The translations under genes and the position numbers were made by a program. Shown here one piece after another: positions 9,729-19,501 of a stretch of 64,000 bases of DNA. Position 1 is the stretch's first letter, and every line of letters begins with the position of its first letter. This stretch comes from Bacteroidota bacterium. Its GTDB lineage: Bacteria; Bacteroidota; Bacteroidia; AKYH767-A; 2013-40CM-41-45. The notes beneath the pieces were generated by a model. That model saw only the letters and a list, made by a program, of their open reading frames with translations, ran no database searches and had not been told where the DNA came from. The stretch spans positions 62,001 to 126,000 of the forward strand of contig QQVM01000020.1 of assembly GCA_003389385.1 (NCBI GenBank), read 5' to 3'.

Positions 9729-10718
9729 TTACTTTTTCCCTGATCTGAACCAGTCAAATGTGATTTTCAAACCCTCTTCAAGTCGAACAGCCGGTTTATA
9801 TTGTAAAAGTTCTTCCGCTTTGCTGATGTCAGCCAGGCTATTTCTGATATCTCCTGGTCTTGTAGGTTTGTGTTCGGCTTTGAGTTTGGATCCTGCTGTA
9901 TCTGTGATAATTCTGAAAAGCTGGTTGACACTGAAGTTTTCACCAACGGCTACATTATAGATCTGGTTCAATGCATCTTTGTTTTCCGTGAACATCGCAA
10001 GTATATTAGCCTGCACTGCATTTTCAACAAAGGTGAAATCTCGGGTTTGTTCTCCGTCGCCGTCAATGCCCGGAGCAGAATCGTTTATCACTGAATCAAT
10101 AAAGAGGGGAATCACTGCAGCATAGGCGCCTTCAGGACTTTGCTTTGGTCCGAAGACGTTGAAGTAACGCAGTCCGATAATCTCCATATTGTAAGTGTTT
10201 GCAAATACAGACGCATACAATTCGTTAGTTCTCTTGCTCACTGCATAGGGTGAAAGAGGATTACCTATCTGATCTTCCAGCTTTGGAAGTCCGGGATGGT
10301 CGCCATATACTGAAGAAGAAGATGCATACACAAATCTTTTCACTCGTGCATCTCTTGCGGCAATGAGGACATTGAGAAAGCCGGATGCATTGATGTCGTG
10401 AGTAGCGACCGGATTTTTCACAGAACGGGGCACAGAGCCAAGAGCTGCCTGATGTGTGATATAATCGATACCTTCACAGGCTTTTCTGCAAACTTCCTGG
10501 TCTCTGATATCTCCATTGATGAATTCCACATTTGGGAGAGTAATGAATTCACTGATGTTATCAATTGAACTGGTAAGCAAGTTGTCCAGGATTCGAACTT
10601 TTCCGGCCTCATACCTGATCAGATACTCCACAATATTTGATCCGATGAAACCTGCGCCTCCTGTAACCAGAAAGGAAAACTTACTGATATCGTGGTTGTG
10701 AAAAGCTGTGTTGTACAT
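9729..10718 (-). CDS. UDP-N-acetylglucosamine 4-epimerase (WbpP/TviC type SDR)
   Basis: This is an extended short-chain dehydrogenase that should interconvert UDP-GlcNAc and UDP-GalNAc, or the corresponding uronic acids. It has the Rossmann motif VTGGAGFIGSNIVEYL near the N-terminus, ILDNLLTSS after it, and the catalytic YAVSKRTNE (YxxxK). The sequences THQAALGSVPRSVKNP and YFNVFGPKQSPEGAYAAVIP resemble WbpP and TviC more than GalE. It stands 33 bases after rmlB in the transcript and 10 bases before the phosphatase. Substrate preference cannot be settled from sequence. Confidence 0.85.
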   Translation of the reverse strand: MYNTAFHNHDISKFSFLVTGGAGFIGSNIVEYLIRYEAGKVRILDNLLTSSIDNISEFITLPNVEFINGDIRDQEVCRKACEGIDYITHQAALGSVPRSVKNPVATHDINASGFLNVLIAARDARVKRFVYASSSSVYGDHPGLPKLEDQIGNPLSPYAVSKRTNELYASVFANTYNMEIIGLRYFNVFGPKQSPEGAYAAVIPLFIDSVINDSAPGIDGDGEQTRDFTFVENAVQANILAMFTENKDALNQIYNVAVGENFSVNQLFRIITDTAGSKLKAEHKPTRPGDIRNSLADISKAEELLQYKPAVRLEEGLKITFDWFRSGKK

Positions 10719-10751
10719 GTCTAGACTTGAATATGCGCAGTATTGATAGAA

Positions 10752-11825
10752 TTATCTTTGGGAATATTGTTGTTCATAATAATGAATATAGTCGCCGGAT
10801 ACTACCTTCTTCAACCATTCGTCATTACCAAGGTACCAGTCGACTGTTTTATCAAGCCCTTCCTCAAAGCTGACGGAAGGCGCCCAGGCAAAATCTTTTT
10901 GAATCAATGAGCAATCGATGGCATAACGCATATCGTGCCCTGCGCGGTCCTTCACAAAGGTGATCAGTTTGGATGATGTTCCCTCAGGACGTCCAAGTTT
11001 GCGATCCATGATCTTGCAAAGCAGCTTAACAAGATCAATATTCTTCCATTCATTATTTCCGCCAACATTATAAGTGGATCCGGCATTGGCTTTATGAAAG
11101 AGCAAGTCAATTGCCGATGCATGGTCCTCCACAAAAAGCCAGTCACGGATGTTCTCGCCTTTGCCATATACAGGCAATGCAAAGTTGTGTTTGATATTGT
11201 GTATGCAGAGTGGAATCAGTTTTTCAGGGAACTGATGAGACCCGTAATTATTGGAACAGTTTGATATGACTGTTGGCAGACCGTATGTATCATGGTATGC
11301 TCGTACGAAATGATCAGAAGCAGCTTTGGATGCAGAATAAGGACTATGCGGATCATAAGGTGTTTTTTCCGTGAAGTATCCTTCAGATCCCAGTGTTCCG
11401 TATACCTCGTCAGTACTTACGTGGTAAAACAATTTACCTGAATCATTCATGCTGCCTTTATTCCAGATTTTTAAAGATGCATTGAGGAGGTTAACAGTTC
11501 CCAGCACGTTGGTCATAACAAATGCCAGTGGTTCTGTGATACTCCGGTCAACGTGAGATTCAGCAGCAAGATGAATGACTGCGTCAAAATTTCTTTCGGA
11601 GAATACTTTATCAATGAATGCTGAATCATTAATGTCACCTTTGATGAATTCATAATTCGGACTTCCTTCAATGTCACTCAGGTTGGCTAAATTTCCTGCA
11701 TAAGTGAGTTTATCCAGATTGACAATAAGATATTCAGGATATTTTTTAACAAACAGGCGCACTACATGAGAGCCTATGAAACCGGCTCCGCCGGTAATCA
11801 GAATATTTTTTTTGTAGTCCGACAT
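10752..11825 (-). CDS. rmlB: dTDP-glucose 4,6-dehydratase
   Basis: RmlB converts dTDP-glucose to dTDP-4-keto-6-deoxyglucose, the branch point for rhamnose and other deoxysugars. The 357-residue protein has the NAD motif ITGGAGFIGSHVVRLFVKKY, then NLDKLTYAGNLANL, HLAAESHVDRSI, and the catalytic HVSTDEVYG and YSASKAASDH segments (Asp-Glu pair and YxxxK). RPEGT and FVKDRAGHDMRYAID near the C-terminus are diagnostic of RmlB. The partner genes rmlA, rmlC and rmlD are not in the window. It is in the middle of the minus-strand cluster, 6 bases after galE in transcription order. Confidence 0.95.
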   Translation of the reverse strand: MSDYKKNILITGGAGFIGSHVVRLFVKKYPEYLIVNLDKLTYAGNLANLSDIEGSPNYEFIKGDINDSAFIDKVFSERNFDAVIHLAAESHVDRSITEPLAFVMTNVLGTVNLLNASLKIWNKGSMNDSGKLFYHVSTDEVYGTLGSEGYFTEKTPYDPHSPYSASKAASDHFVRAYHDTYGLPTVISNCSNNYGSHQFPEKLIPLCIHNIKHNFALPVYGKGENIRDWLFVEDHASAIDLLFHKANAGSTYNVGGNNEWKNIDLVKLLCKIMDRKLGRPEGTSSKLITFVKDRAGHDMRYAIDCSLIQKDFAWAPSVSFEEGLDKTVDWYLGNDEWLKKVVSGDYIHYYEQQYSQR

Positions 11826-11831
11826 GAATTT

Positions 11832-12860
11832 TCAGGCAATAGATTTATTGGCTTCACTCAGTTTCTTCTCCCAATCCCATGCTGTTTTTACTATGTCTTC
11901 AAGATTGCGAAGAGCCTTCCATCCGAGCAAGGAGTTAGCAAGGCCGGTGTCAGCATAGACTTTTTCCACATCACCAGGTCTTCTGGGCGACATTTCATAA
12001 GATAATTTTTGTCCGGTTACTTTTTCGAAAGTTTTAATCACTTCAAGTACCGTGTTACCCTGTCCAGTTCCCAGATTGAAAATTTCCATATCCTGATTCA
12101 CTTTTCCTCCTGCCATTCTGGTAATTGCGTCCACATGAGCGCTTGCAATGTCCATTACATGAATATAATCGCGCACACATGTCCCGTCCGGAGTGTTGTA
12201 ATCTGAGCCGAAGACCTGCATTTTTTTTCTCTTGCCAATCGCGGTTTGGGTAATCACAGGAACAAGATTGGTTGGCGCCTGCAGCGGATATTCTCCAATG
12301 AGAGCAGACTCATGCGAACCTGCAGGATTGAAATATCTTAGGGAGCAGCCTTTGAATTTATAAGCTCGGATACTGTCTGAAAGAATTTTTTCCCCAATTT
12401 GTTTGGTAAAAGCGTAAGGAGATTCTGCCTTTCCAAGTGGTGTCGATTCACTAACAGGCTGTTCATCATTCTGGCCATAAACGGAGCAGGAAGAAGAGAA
12501 AACAAAATTATCAAGACCAAACTCATTGTAAAGATCGAGCAGGTTAACAAGAGACTGAATATTGTTGCGATAATATTTTAACGGAAAATCCACGGATTCT
12601 CCAACAGCCTTGAATGCAGCAAAATGTATTGTCGCTTCGATTTTATAAACTTCAAAAAACTTTTTAAGCTCACTTCGGTTGCAAAGGTCAATGTTGAAAA
12701 AAGTGACGCCTTTACCTGTGATTTTTTCAATTGCCTGAATAACTTCTTCTCGGGAATTACTGAGATTGTCAACCAGGATCGGAGTGTATCCCCGATTTAT
12801 TAGTTCTACGGTTGTGTGGGAGCCAATGTATCCGGTTCCTCCTGTGACTAAAACATTCAT
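11832..12860 (-). CDS. galE: UDP-glucose 4-epimerase
   Basis: GalE interconverts UDP-glucose and UDP-galactose. The 342-residue SDR protein starts MNVLVTGGTGYIGSHTTVEL, with LVDNLSNSR after it. HFAAFKAVGESVDFPLKYY is diagnostic of GalE, as are FSSSCSVYG, the catalytic YAFTKQIGE and SLRYFNPAGSH. The C-terminal half has GTCVRDYIHVMD and RRPGDVEKVYAD. It lies between the UDP-sugar 6-dehydrogenase and rmlB with 1 and 6 base gaps, so cotranscription is nearly certain. Confidence 0.96.
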   Translation of the reverse strand: MNVLVTGGTGYIGSHTTVELINRGYTPILVDNLSNSREEVIQAIEKITGKGVTFFNIDLCNRSELKKFFEVYKIEATIHFAAFKAVGESVDFPLKYYRNNIQSLVNLLDLYNEFGLDNFVFSSSCSVYGQNDEQPVSESTPLGKAESPYAFTKQIGEKILSDSIRAYKFKGCSLRYFNPAGSHESALIGEYPLQAPTNLVPVITQTAIGKRKKMQVFGSDYNTPDGTCVRDYIHVMDIASAHVDAITRMAGGKVNQDMEIFNLGTGQGNTVLEVIKTFEKVTGQKLSYEMSPRRPGDVEKVYADTGLANSLLGWKALRNLEDIVKTAWDWEKKLSEANKSIA

Positions 12861-12861
12861 T

Positions 12862-14154
12862 CTACAAACTCCAGTAGGATAGTTTTTTAATTTTATTTCT
12901 GTAAATGCCTTTGATATCTACCAGTAATCCTTCTTCGGAAAGTTTTTCTTTAAACCAACTTTCATCAAGATCAAGGTACTCCTTGTGGTTCACTGCGATA
13001 ATAATAGCATCGTATTTGCCTGTTGCTTCAGGAATCAGCTCAAACCCGTATTCATGCTTTAACTCTTCAGAGTTTGCTCGGGGATCAATTACATCCACAT
13101 GTACTCCGTATGATGCGAGTTCTTTTACAAGGTCAGCGACTTTTGAGTTGCGGATATCATCTACATTCTCCTTGAATGTAGCTCCCATCACCAGTGCGCG
13201 GCTTTTGGAAACATCTTTGCCGGCCCCGATAATTTTTTTGACTGTCTGCTTAGAGACATAGAATCCCATGCTGTCATTCACATAACGTCCGCTGTTGATT
13301 ACCTGGGCATGATAACCCAGTTCCTGTGCTTTATAAGTCAGGTAATACGGGTCAACGCCTATGCAATGGCCACCGACAAGTCCAGGCTGGAAACGTATAA
13401 AGTTCCATTTCGTCCCTGCGGCTTCCAACACATCGTATGTATTGATGCCCATCTTATTGAAGATGATGGATAACTCGTTCATCAGAGCGATATTGACATC
13501 GCGCTGGGTGTTTTCAATGATCTTTGCCGCTTCCGCTACCTTAATGGAAGAAGCTTTGTGAACGCCTGCATTTACAATGATTCGGTAAGTTTCAGCAATG
13601 TGATTCAGCGATTCTTCGTCGCATCCTGAAACCACTTTAAGTATTTTGGAAATGGTATGTTCCTTGTCTCCCGGATTGATACGTTCAGGAGAATAGCCGA
13701 TTTTAAAATCTTTACCGCACTTTAGTCCGGAGAGATCCTCCAGAATCGGAACGCAATCCTCTTCAGTGCAACCGGGATAAACTGTGGATTCATAAACTAC
13801 GTAGTCGCCTTTCTTGAGGACCTTACCTATGAATTTGGTTGCGGATAGAAGCGGCTTCAGGTCCGGAAGATTGTGCTCGTCGATTGGTGTAGGTACTGTC
13901 ACAATATAGAATGAAGCTTCAGCGAGTTTTTTGCTATCAGAAGTGAATTCAATGTCGCAGTTTTTAAAATCACTCTCAGTGAGCTCACCGCTTGGATCTA
14001 CTGATTTGCGCATAAGATCTAGCCTTGACTCGCTGATGTCGAATCCTAACACCTTTATTTTTTTTGCGAACTCCAGCGCAATTGGTAAACCAACATAACC
14101 CAGGCCCAATACGGCAAGTGTTTTCTTTTTTTCTTTTAGTTCTTGTACGATCAT
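12862..14154 (-). CDS. UDP-N-acetylhexosamine 6-dehydrogenase (WbpO/TviB type)
   Basis: This enzyme oxidises C6 of a UDP-N-acetylhexosamine twice with NAD to give the uronic acid. The 430-residue protein has the dinucleotide motif VLGLGYVGLPIALEFAKK and the catalytic cysteine in GGHCIGVDPYYLTYKAQ. SPERINPGDKEHT and GATFKENVDDIRNSK are typical of the UDP-GlcNAc or UDP-GalNAc dehydrogenase branch rather than UDP-glucose dehydrogenase. The neighbouring WbpB-, WbpD- and WbpE-like genes suggest its product is the uronic acid used in the 3-acetamido pathway. That assignment is inference. Confidence 0.88.
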   Translation of the reverse strand: MIVQELKEKKKTLAVLGLGYVGLPIALEFAKKIKVLGFDISESRLDLMRKSVDPSGELTESDFKNCDIEFTSDSKKLAEASFYIVTVPTPIDEHNLPDLKPLLSATKFIGKVLKKGDYVVYESTVYPGCTEEDCVPILEDLSGLKCGKDFKIGYSPERINPGDKEHTISKILKVVSGCDEESLNHIAETYRIIVNAGVHKASSIKVAEAAKIIENTQRDVNIALMNELSIIFNKMGINTYDVLEAAGTKWNFIRFQPGLVGGHCIGVDPYYLTYKAQELGYHAQVINSGRYVNDSMGFYVSKQTVKKIIGAGKDVSKSRALVMGATFKENVDDIRNSKVADLVKELASYGVHVDVIDPRANSEELKHEYGFELIPEATGKYDAIIIAVNHKEYLDLDESWFKEKLSEEGLLVDIKGIYRNKIKKLSYWSL

Positions 14155-14157
14155 AAT

Positions 14158-15219
14158 TTAGTCAATCATGGACCTGACATGATTCTGCAGTTTTTTCAGA
14201 TTCCTCAGGCTGTATATCCTCTCTATAATATCGACAACCTTCAGGCCTTCAAGCGCGTTCGTAGTAGCGCTGGTTCTTCCTTTGAGTGTGTCAATAACAT
14301 TTTCAATAATAAAGTGATGATTTGCGGCTGATCCTTTGTAATGGCCGTAATCATTAGCCGGACTAACTGGTGGTAACTCAGGCATTTCATAGTCCTTTAT
14401 ATGACAGTATTCAACTTCATTCATGTATTGTCCGCCAATTTTAATACTGCCTTTTTCACCAATGATTGTCATGCTGCTTTCCAGGTTTTTATCCCATACG
14501 CATGTTGAGTAATTGATGCAGCCCATTCCTCCGTTTACAAAATTAAAATTCACAAAACCTGAATCTTCAAAAGCTGTCAGATTGCTATGATTAAAATCCC
14601 TGAACTTGCCTTGTATGTCTGTAATGTCGCCAAACAGCCAGTACATAATGTCAATAAAGTGTGAGAACTGAGTGAACAAGGTTCCACCGTCAAGATCAGG
14701 TGTTCCTTTCCAGTTCTTTCCGGTGTAATATCTATCATCACGGTTCCAATAACAATTAAGCTGAACCATGTAGACTTTTCCGAGTGTTTTGCTTTCCACT
14801 ACATTTTTAATCCACAAAGAAGGAGGGGAGTAGCGGTTCTGCATGACGCAAAATACTTGCCTTGATACCTGTAAAGCTTTGAAGATGATTTTTTCGCAGT
14901 CAGCTACGGTCAGTGCCATAGGTTTTTCAATGACTACATGTTTTCTCTTCTCCAGTGCTTTTAATGTTTGTTCTGCGTGCAGTCCGTTTGGAGAAGCGAT
15001 GCTAATCACATCATAGCTGATGTCGGAGTTTAGAAGCTCATCATAAGAATTGAAAAAAGGAACATCAAATTCGTCCAGCTTTAAATCAGCTTTACTTTTG
15101 ATGTCGCACATTGCTACAAGTTCGGCTTCCGGATTTCTGCGAATCATTTCCGCATGTCTTTTTCCGATGTGTCCGGCACCTACTATAGCGAACCTGACCT
15201 TTTGCTTTTCGTCTATCAT
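14158..15219 (-). CDS. Gfo/Idh/MocA oxidoreductase, WbpB/WlbA-like
   Basis: This protein probably oxidises C3 of UDP-GlcNAcA, the step before transamination in UDP-GlcNAc(3NAc)A synthesis. The N-terminal Rossmann domain has RFAIVGAGHIGKRHAEMI, and the family motif EKPMALT follows at about residue 98. The C-terminal domain has RYSPPSLWIKNVV and GGTLFTQFSHFIDIMYWLFG, close to WbpB and WlbA. It is 3 bases from the 6-dehydrogenase downstream and 4 bases from the N-acetyltransferase upstream. The order of these three genes supports the pathway assignment. Confidence 0.88.
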   Translation of the reverse strand: MIDEKQKVRFAIVGAGHIGKRHAEMIRRNPEAELVAMCDIKSKADLKLDEFDVPFFNSYDELLNSDISYDVISIASPNGLHAEQTLKALEKRKHVVIEKPMALTVADCEKIIFKALQVSRQVFCVMQNRYSPPSLWIKNVVESKTLGKVYMVQLNCYWNRDDRYYTGKNWKGTPDLDGGTLFTQFSHFIDIMYWLFGDITDIQGKFRDFNHSNLTAFEDSGFVNFNFVNGGMGCINYSTCVWDKNLESSMTIIGEKGSIKIGGQYMNEVEYCHIKDYEMPELPPVSPANDYGHYKGSAANHHFIIENVIDTLKGRTSATTNALEGLKVVDIIERIYSLRNLKKLQNHVRSMID

Positions 15220-15223
15220 ATGC

Positions 15224-15802
15224 TTATTTGATACGTCTCACTTTATTGCCCTCAAGCTTGTATTCCTGCTTGCTTTCAGGGCATACAGCAATTCCGTTTG
15301 CGTCAAATTTCAGTTTATATCCGTATTCGCTCATCCACCCGTTTTGACGTGCAGGATTTCCAAATACAAGTGCATAGGCTGGAATATTTTTAGTAACCAC
15401 CGAACCGGCACCAATGAATGCAAACTCACCTATGTCATGTCCGCAAACCACAGTGGCATTAGCACCGATAGTAGCTCCTTTTCCGACACGTGTGCTTGCG
15501 TACTGATTTTTTCTCACCACCGCGCTGCGTGGATTGTTGATATTTGTAAAAACCATGGAAGGTCCGAGAAATACATCATCTTCGCACGTCACGCCGGTAA
15601 AAATGGAGACATTATTCTGCACTTTGACATTTTTTCCAAGAACCACATTAGGAGATACAACCACATTTTGACCGAGGTTGCAGTTTTCTCCGATTTTACA
15701 TCCGCTCATGATATGACTGAAATGCCAGATTTTGGTTCCTTTGCCAATGTCACAGCCTTCGTCGATTACTGCTGAATCATGTGCGAAATATTCTTTTTCC
15801 AT
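15224..15802 (-). CDS. UDP-sugar N-acetyltransferase, WbpD/WlbB-like (left-handed beta-helix)
   Basis: This transferase should acetylate the 3-amino group of UDP-GlcNAc(3NH2)A. The 192-residue protein is largely hexapeptide repeats: IDEGCDIGKGTKIWHFSHIM, then CKIGENCNLGQNVVVSPNVV and later VGKGATIGANATVVCGHDIG. HFSHIM contains a conserved His of the WbpD active site. The C-terminal WMSEYGYKL segment is common in this family. It is part of the minus-strand cluster, between the oxidoreductase and the decarboxylase gene. Confidence 0.88.
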   Translation of the reverse strand: MEKEYFAHDSAVIDEGCDIGKGTKIWHFSHIMSGCKIGENCNLGQNVVVSPNVVLGKNVKVQNNVSIFTGVTCEDDVFLGPSMVFTNINNPRSAVVRKNQYASTRVGKGATIGANATVVCGHDIGEFAFIGAGSVVTKNIPAYALVFGNPARQNGWMSEYGYKLKFDANGIAVCPESKQEYKLEGNKVRRIK

Positions 15803-15843
15803 CTGAAGTTTTTTTTACTAATGTACAAATTGAATTTCGTTTA

Positions 15844-16833
15844 TCATGCCGAAGTAGCTTTCACATGATCAAACCTGTGAGATGAATTGTACAATTCATC
15901 TTTGGGAAGATTTTTAAAGTACTCGTAAGTAAGTTTAAGTCCTTCGGTTCTGGAAACTTTAGGTTCCCATTCAAGTATTTTTTTCGCCCTGCTGATATCT
16001 GGTTGCCTCTGCTTGGGATCGTCTTTAGGAAGATCCTTGAAAACGATTTTCTGATTGGTTCCTGTGAGCCTGATTATTTCCTCAGCGAATTCAAGTATTG
16101 TGATCTCATCAGGATTGCCCAGGTTCACCGGCAAATGATAATCGCTGAGCAGCAGTCGGTAAATTCCTTCCACAAGATCGTCCACATAGCAGAAAGACCT
16201 GGTTTGGCTTCCGTCGCCAAACACTGTCAGATCCTCGCCTCGAAGAGCCTGTCCGATGAAAGCCGGTAATGCTCGGCCGTCATTTAGCCTCATGCGCGGA
16301 CCATAGGTATTGAAAATTCTCACAACTCGGGTTTCGAGTCCGTGGAAAGTATGATATGCCATGGTCATGGCTTCCTGAAAACGTTTCGCTTCATCATACA
16401 CTCCTCGAGGTCCGATAGGATTCACATGTCCCCAGTAATCTTCATTCTGAGGATGGACTAAGGGGTCACCATACACTTCTGAAGTAGAAGCTACTAAAAT
16501 TCTGGCAGATTTTGACTTGGCCAGACCAAGCAAATTATGAGTTCCCAGTGATCCCACTTTCAGGGTTTGAATAGGGATTTTTAAATAGTCGATCGGGCTG
16601 GCAGGAGATGCAAAGTGAAGTATGTAATCCAGTTGCCCCGGTACATGCACAAACTTTGATACGTCATGATGGTAGAATTCAAACTCTTTTAGCTTGAAGA
16701 GATGTTCGATGTTTTTTAAATCGCCCGTAATGAGATTGTCCATTCCGACCACTTTGTAGCCTTCGCGTATAAACCTGTCGCAAAGGTGAGAGCCAAGGAA
16801 ACCGGCCGCACCGGTAATCAATATTCTCTTCAT
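15844..16833 (-). CDS. UDP-glucuronate decarboxylase (UXS)
   Basis: UXS converts UDP-glucuronic acid to UDP-xylose. The 329-residue SDR protein has [17 protein letters not shown], then [16 protein letters not shown] and [20 protein letters not shown], which is a UXS hallmark. [20 protein letters not shown] follows, with the catalytic YDEAKRFQE and [16 protein letters not shown]. The preceding gene in transcription order is ugd, 4 bases away, which makes the substrate UDP-GlcA. Together they provide xylose for the surface polysaccharide. Confidence 0.9.
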   Translation of the reverse strand: MKRILITGAAGFLGSHLCDRFIREGYKVVGMDNLITGDLKNIEHLFKLKEFEFYHHDVSKFVHVPGQLDYILHFASPASPIDYLKIPIQTLKVGSLGTHNLLGLAKSKSARILVASTSEVYGDPLVHPQNEDYWGHVNPIGPRGVYDEAKRFQEAMTMAYHTFHGLETRVVRIFNTYGPRMRLNDGRALPAFIGQALRGEDLTVFGDGSQTRSFCYVDDLVEGIYRLLLSDYHLPVNLGNPDEITILEFAEEIIRLTGTNQKIVFKDLPKDDPKQRQPDISRAKKILEWEPKVSRTEGLKLTYEYFKNLPKDELYNSSHRFDHVKATSA

Positions 16834-16837
16834 CTTT

Positions 16838-18160
16838 TCATTTTTTATTCTGTTTTACAAGCGGTCTTCCGACACTGTAGTATGTATATCCTTTTGATTC
16901 CATCTGTTGCAGATCGTAAAGGTTTCTGCCGTCAAAAATCAGTTTATTTTTAAGCGATGAATCAATTTTGCCGAAATCCGGAGTGCGGAATGCCGACCAT
17001 TCAGTGGCTATAAAGAGCAAATCCGCTCCATTCAGAATGTCATATGCATTTTCTCCGTATTGTATCGCATCTCCCAGAATTTTCTTCGTGTTGCTCATGC
17101 CTTCAGGATCATAAGCACTTACAGTAGCTCCGGCTTTGAGGAACTCCATAATGTTATGTATGGATGGTGATTCACGAACATCGTCCGTGTCAGGCTTGAA
17201 AGAGAGTCCCCATACGGCAATTTTTTTTCCACTGATATCTCCGCCGAAATGATCCAGGATCTTGTTGAACATGCTGATCTTTTGAGATTCATTCACTTTC
17301 ATAACGGATTTGAGTATATGAAAATCATAGTTGAATTCAGAGCTTGTATTTTCAAGTGCCTGAACATCTTTGGGAAAACAGCTTCCTCCGTAGCCGATTC
17401 CGGCGAAAAGAAATCGTTTGCCAATTCTGTCATCAGAGCCGATTCCTATTCTCACTGCATCTACGTTGGCGCCTGTTTTCTCGCACAGATTTGCGATTTC
17501 ATTCATAAATGAAATTTTAGTTGCCAGGAAAGCATTAGCCGCATATTTGGTGAGTTCCGCGCTTCTTTCATCCATGAAATAAATTGGATTTCCTTGTCTG
17601 ACGAATGGAGCATAGAGTTCAGACAAAACCGACCTGGCCTTTTCTGATTTTGTTCCAATCACAACCCTGTCCGGTTTCATAAAGTCATCCACTGCAAATC
17701 CTTCCCGTAAAAATTCAGGATTAGATACTACATCAAACTCTGTTTTGCAATTTTTGGATATTTCGTACCTGACTTTTTCAGCTGTACCTACAGGAACAGT
17801 GCTTTTGTTGATGATGATTTTATAATCTGTGATAATTCTTCCCAACTTACCTGCGACATCAAGCACATGCCTCAAATCTGCAGCTCCGTTTTCGCCCGGA
17901 GGGGTAGGTAGCGCCAGAAAAATAATTGATGCGTTTTTAACCCCTTCAGATAAGTCAGTTGTGAATTTCAAGCTACCCTGTTTTAAATTCCTTTCGAACA
18001 AGACATCAAGATGAGGTTCGTAAATAGGAATTTGCCCATTCTGAAGACGCTTTACCTTTTCGGAATCAATATCCACACATGTAACCTGATTACCTGTTTC
18101 TGCAAAGCAGGTGCCAGTTACAAGTCCGACATAGCCTGTTCCAATGACTGTGATGTTCAT
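16838..18160 (-). CDS. ugd: UDP-glucose 6-dehydrogenase
   Basis: Ugd oxidises UDP-glucose to UDP-glucuronic acid using two NAD. The 440-residue protein has the N-terminal NAD motif [20 protein letters not shown], the central [19 protein letters not shown], and the catalytic Cys in [17 protein letters not shown]. The C-terminal domain has [17 protein letters not shown]. These are diagnostic for UDP-glucose dehydrogenase as opposed to the acetamido-sugar enzyme at 12862-14154. It directly precedes the UXS gene in the transcript, and a DegT aminotransferase gene lies upstream. Confidence 0.95.
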   Translation of the reverse strand: MNITVIGTGYVGLVTGTCFAETGNQVTCVDIDSEKVKRLQNGQIPIYEPHLDVLFERNLKQGSLKFTTDLSEGVKNASIIFLALPTPPGENGAADLRHVLDVAGKLGRIITDYKIIINKSTVPVGTAEKVRYEISKNCKTEFDVVSNPEFLREGFAVDDFMKPDRVVIGTKSEKARSVLSELYAPFVRQGNPIYFMDERSAELTKYAANAFLATKISFMNEIANLCEKTGANVDAVRIGIGSDDRIGKRFLFAGIGYGGSCFPKDVQALENTSSEFNYDFHILKSVMKVNESQKISMFNKILDHFGGDISGKKIAVWGLSFKPDTDDVRESPSIHNIMEFLKAGATVSAYDPEGMSNTKKILGDAIQYGENAYDILNGADLLFIATEWSAFRTPDFGKIDSSLKNKLIFDGRNLYDLQQMESKGYTYYSVGRPLVKQNKK

Positions 18161-18179
18161 AAAATATAAAAGTCAAAAA

Positions 18180-19310
18180 TTATTTTTTAAAATAAGCCAG
18201 GACATTTTCAATAATGAAATCCTGAGTTTCTTCTCTCATCTCGGTATGAATTGGGAAAGAAATGACATTTGCACAGAGATGTTCGGTTACAGGGAAGCTT
18301 CCTGATGAGTAACGGTCATCTCTGTATGCTTTTTGCAAGTGTAATGGGACCGGATAGTATATCATTGCCGGAATTTCCTTTGTTGCCAGAAATTTCCTGA
18401 GTTCATCGCGACTGGCATTATTCAATACCACTGTATATTGATGAAATACATGGTCTGAATTTGAAGAACGTACGGGAACTGAAATATTGGGGTGATTTTT
18501 AAAAGCAGCATCATACCGGTCTGCCACTTTTCTTCTTGCTTCTGCATACTGATCAAGTCGGGGAAGCTTAACCCGAAGTATTGCTGCCTGCAAACTGTCC
18601 AGCCTGGAGTTTACTCCGACTTCATCGTGGTAATATTGCACCGACTGTCCATGATTGGCAATCATTCTCATCTTGGCAGCCAACTGATCATCATTAGTAA
18701 AGATGGCACCGCCATCACCGTAACATCCGAGATTCTTTGAAGGAAAGAAGGAGGTACATCCGATCGTGCCAATGGTACCGGCTTTCTGAGTTCTTCCATC
18801 CCTGAATATATAATTTGCACCTATAGCCTGTGCATTGTCTTCGATCACAGCAAGATTATATTCTTTTGCGATTGACATGATTTCATCCATGTCAACGCAT
18901 TGTCCGAACAAATGCACCGGGACGATGGCTTTGGTCTTTGGTGTGATTGCCTTACGAACAGCACTGGGATCAATTGTGAAGGTGTCAGGCAACACATCTA
19001 CCAATACAGGTTTCAGACGCAACAGGGCAATCACTTCTGCTGTGGCAACATAGGTGAAATCGGCGGTGATAATTTCGTCTCCCGGCTCCAAGCCGAGACC
19101 CATCATGGCAATTTGAAGTGCATCTGTGCCGTTCGCGCAAGGAATAACATGCTTCACTCCAAGGTATTTTTCCAAATCAGCCTGAAAAGATTTTACTTCA
19201 GGGCCGTTAATGAAAGCGGCAGATTGAATCACATCTAAAACCGCTTTGTCGACTTCAGACTTAATCTTTTCATACTGACCCTGAAGGTCAACCATTTGGA
19301 TTTTTTTCAT
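18180..19310 (-). CDS. DegT/DnrJ/EryC1/StrS aminotransferase, WbpE/WlbC-like
   Basis: This PLP enzyme probably transfers an amino group to C3 of UDP-3-keto-GlcNAcA. The 376-residue protein has MVDLQGQYEKIKSEVDKAV at the N-terminus, HVIPCANGTDALQIAMMGLG, and ADFTYVATAEVIALL. The PLP-binding lysine is in SFFPSKNLGCYGDGGAIFTN. NSRLDSLQAAILRVKLPRLD is family-typical. It is the first gene of the minus-strand cluster and is preceded by a promoter-like box at 19328-19335. Sugar specificity rests on its WbpB- and WbpD-like neighbours. Confidence 0.9.
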   Translation of the reverse strand: MKKIQMVDLQGQYEKIKSEVDKAVLDVIQSAAFINGPEVKSFQADLEKYLGVKHVIPCANGTDALQIAMMGLGLEPGDEIITADFTYVATAEVIALLRLKPVLVDVLPDTFTIDPSAVRKAITPKTKAIVPVHLFGQCVDMDEIMSIAKEYNLAVIEDNAQAIGANYIFRDGRTQKAGTIGTIGCTSFFPSKNLGCYGDGGAIFTNDDQLAAKMRMIANHGQSVQYYHDEVGVNSRLDSLQAAILRVKLPRLDQYAEARRKVADRYDAAFKNHPNISVPVRSSNSDHVFHQYTVVLNNASRDELRKFLATKEIPAMIYYPVPLHLQKAYRDDRYSSGSFPVTEHLCANVISFPIHTEMREETQDFIIENVLAYFKK

Positions 19311-19327
19311 AGGAATTTTAAGGACTG

Positions 19328-19335
19328 CGAATATA
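19328..19335 (-). promoter_or_regulatory. Possible -7 box for the sugar cluster
   Basis: On the minus strand this reads TATATTCG, one base off the TAnnTTTG consensus, 17 bases before the start of the first gene of the cluster. The mismatch and the lack of a clear -33 element keep this tentative. Confidence 0.4.
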
Positions 19336-19475
19336 CGGAAATATTCAGGATAGGCTCATTCTTTTATATTCGCAGGTGTTTGATAATGAGGCATATATGT
19401 CAGTTTGAAAATTATTTTTTAAAGACTGCAATAGGGCAGTTTTTCTCAATTTTCAACTTTCTTCATAGGAAAATA

Positions 19476-19483
19476 TATCTTTG
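19476..19483 (+). promoter_or_regulatory. -7 promoter box for pdhA
   Basis: TATCTTTG matches TAnnTTTG and lies 18 bases before the pdhA ATG at 19502. It overlaps the in-frame TTG at 19481, which argues against that codon as the translation start. Confidence 0.7.
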
Positions 19484-19501
19484 CCAGTTCTGAATAAAAT
19501 T

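Noticed and set aside
15050-15775. A 241-residue plus-strand frame across the oxidoreductase and acetyltransferase genes
   Set aside because: It is antisense to two well-supported genes and has no recognisable motif or start context.
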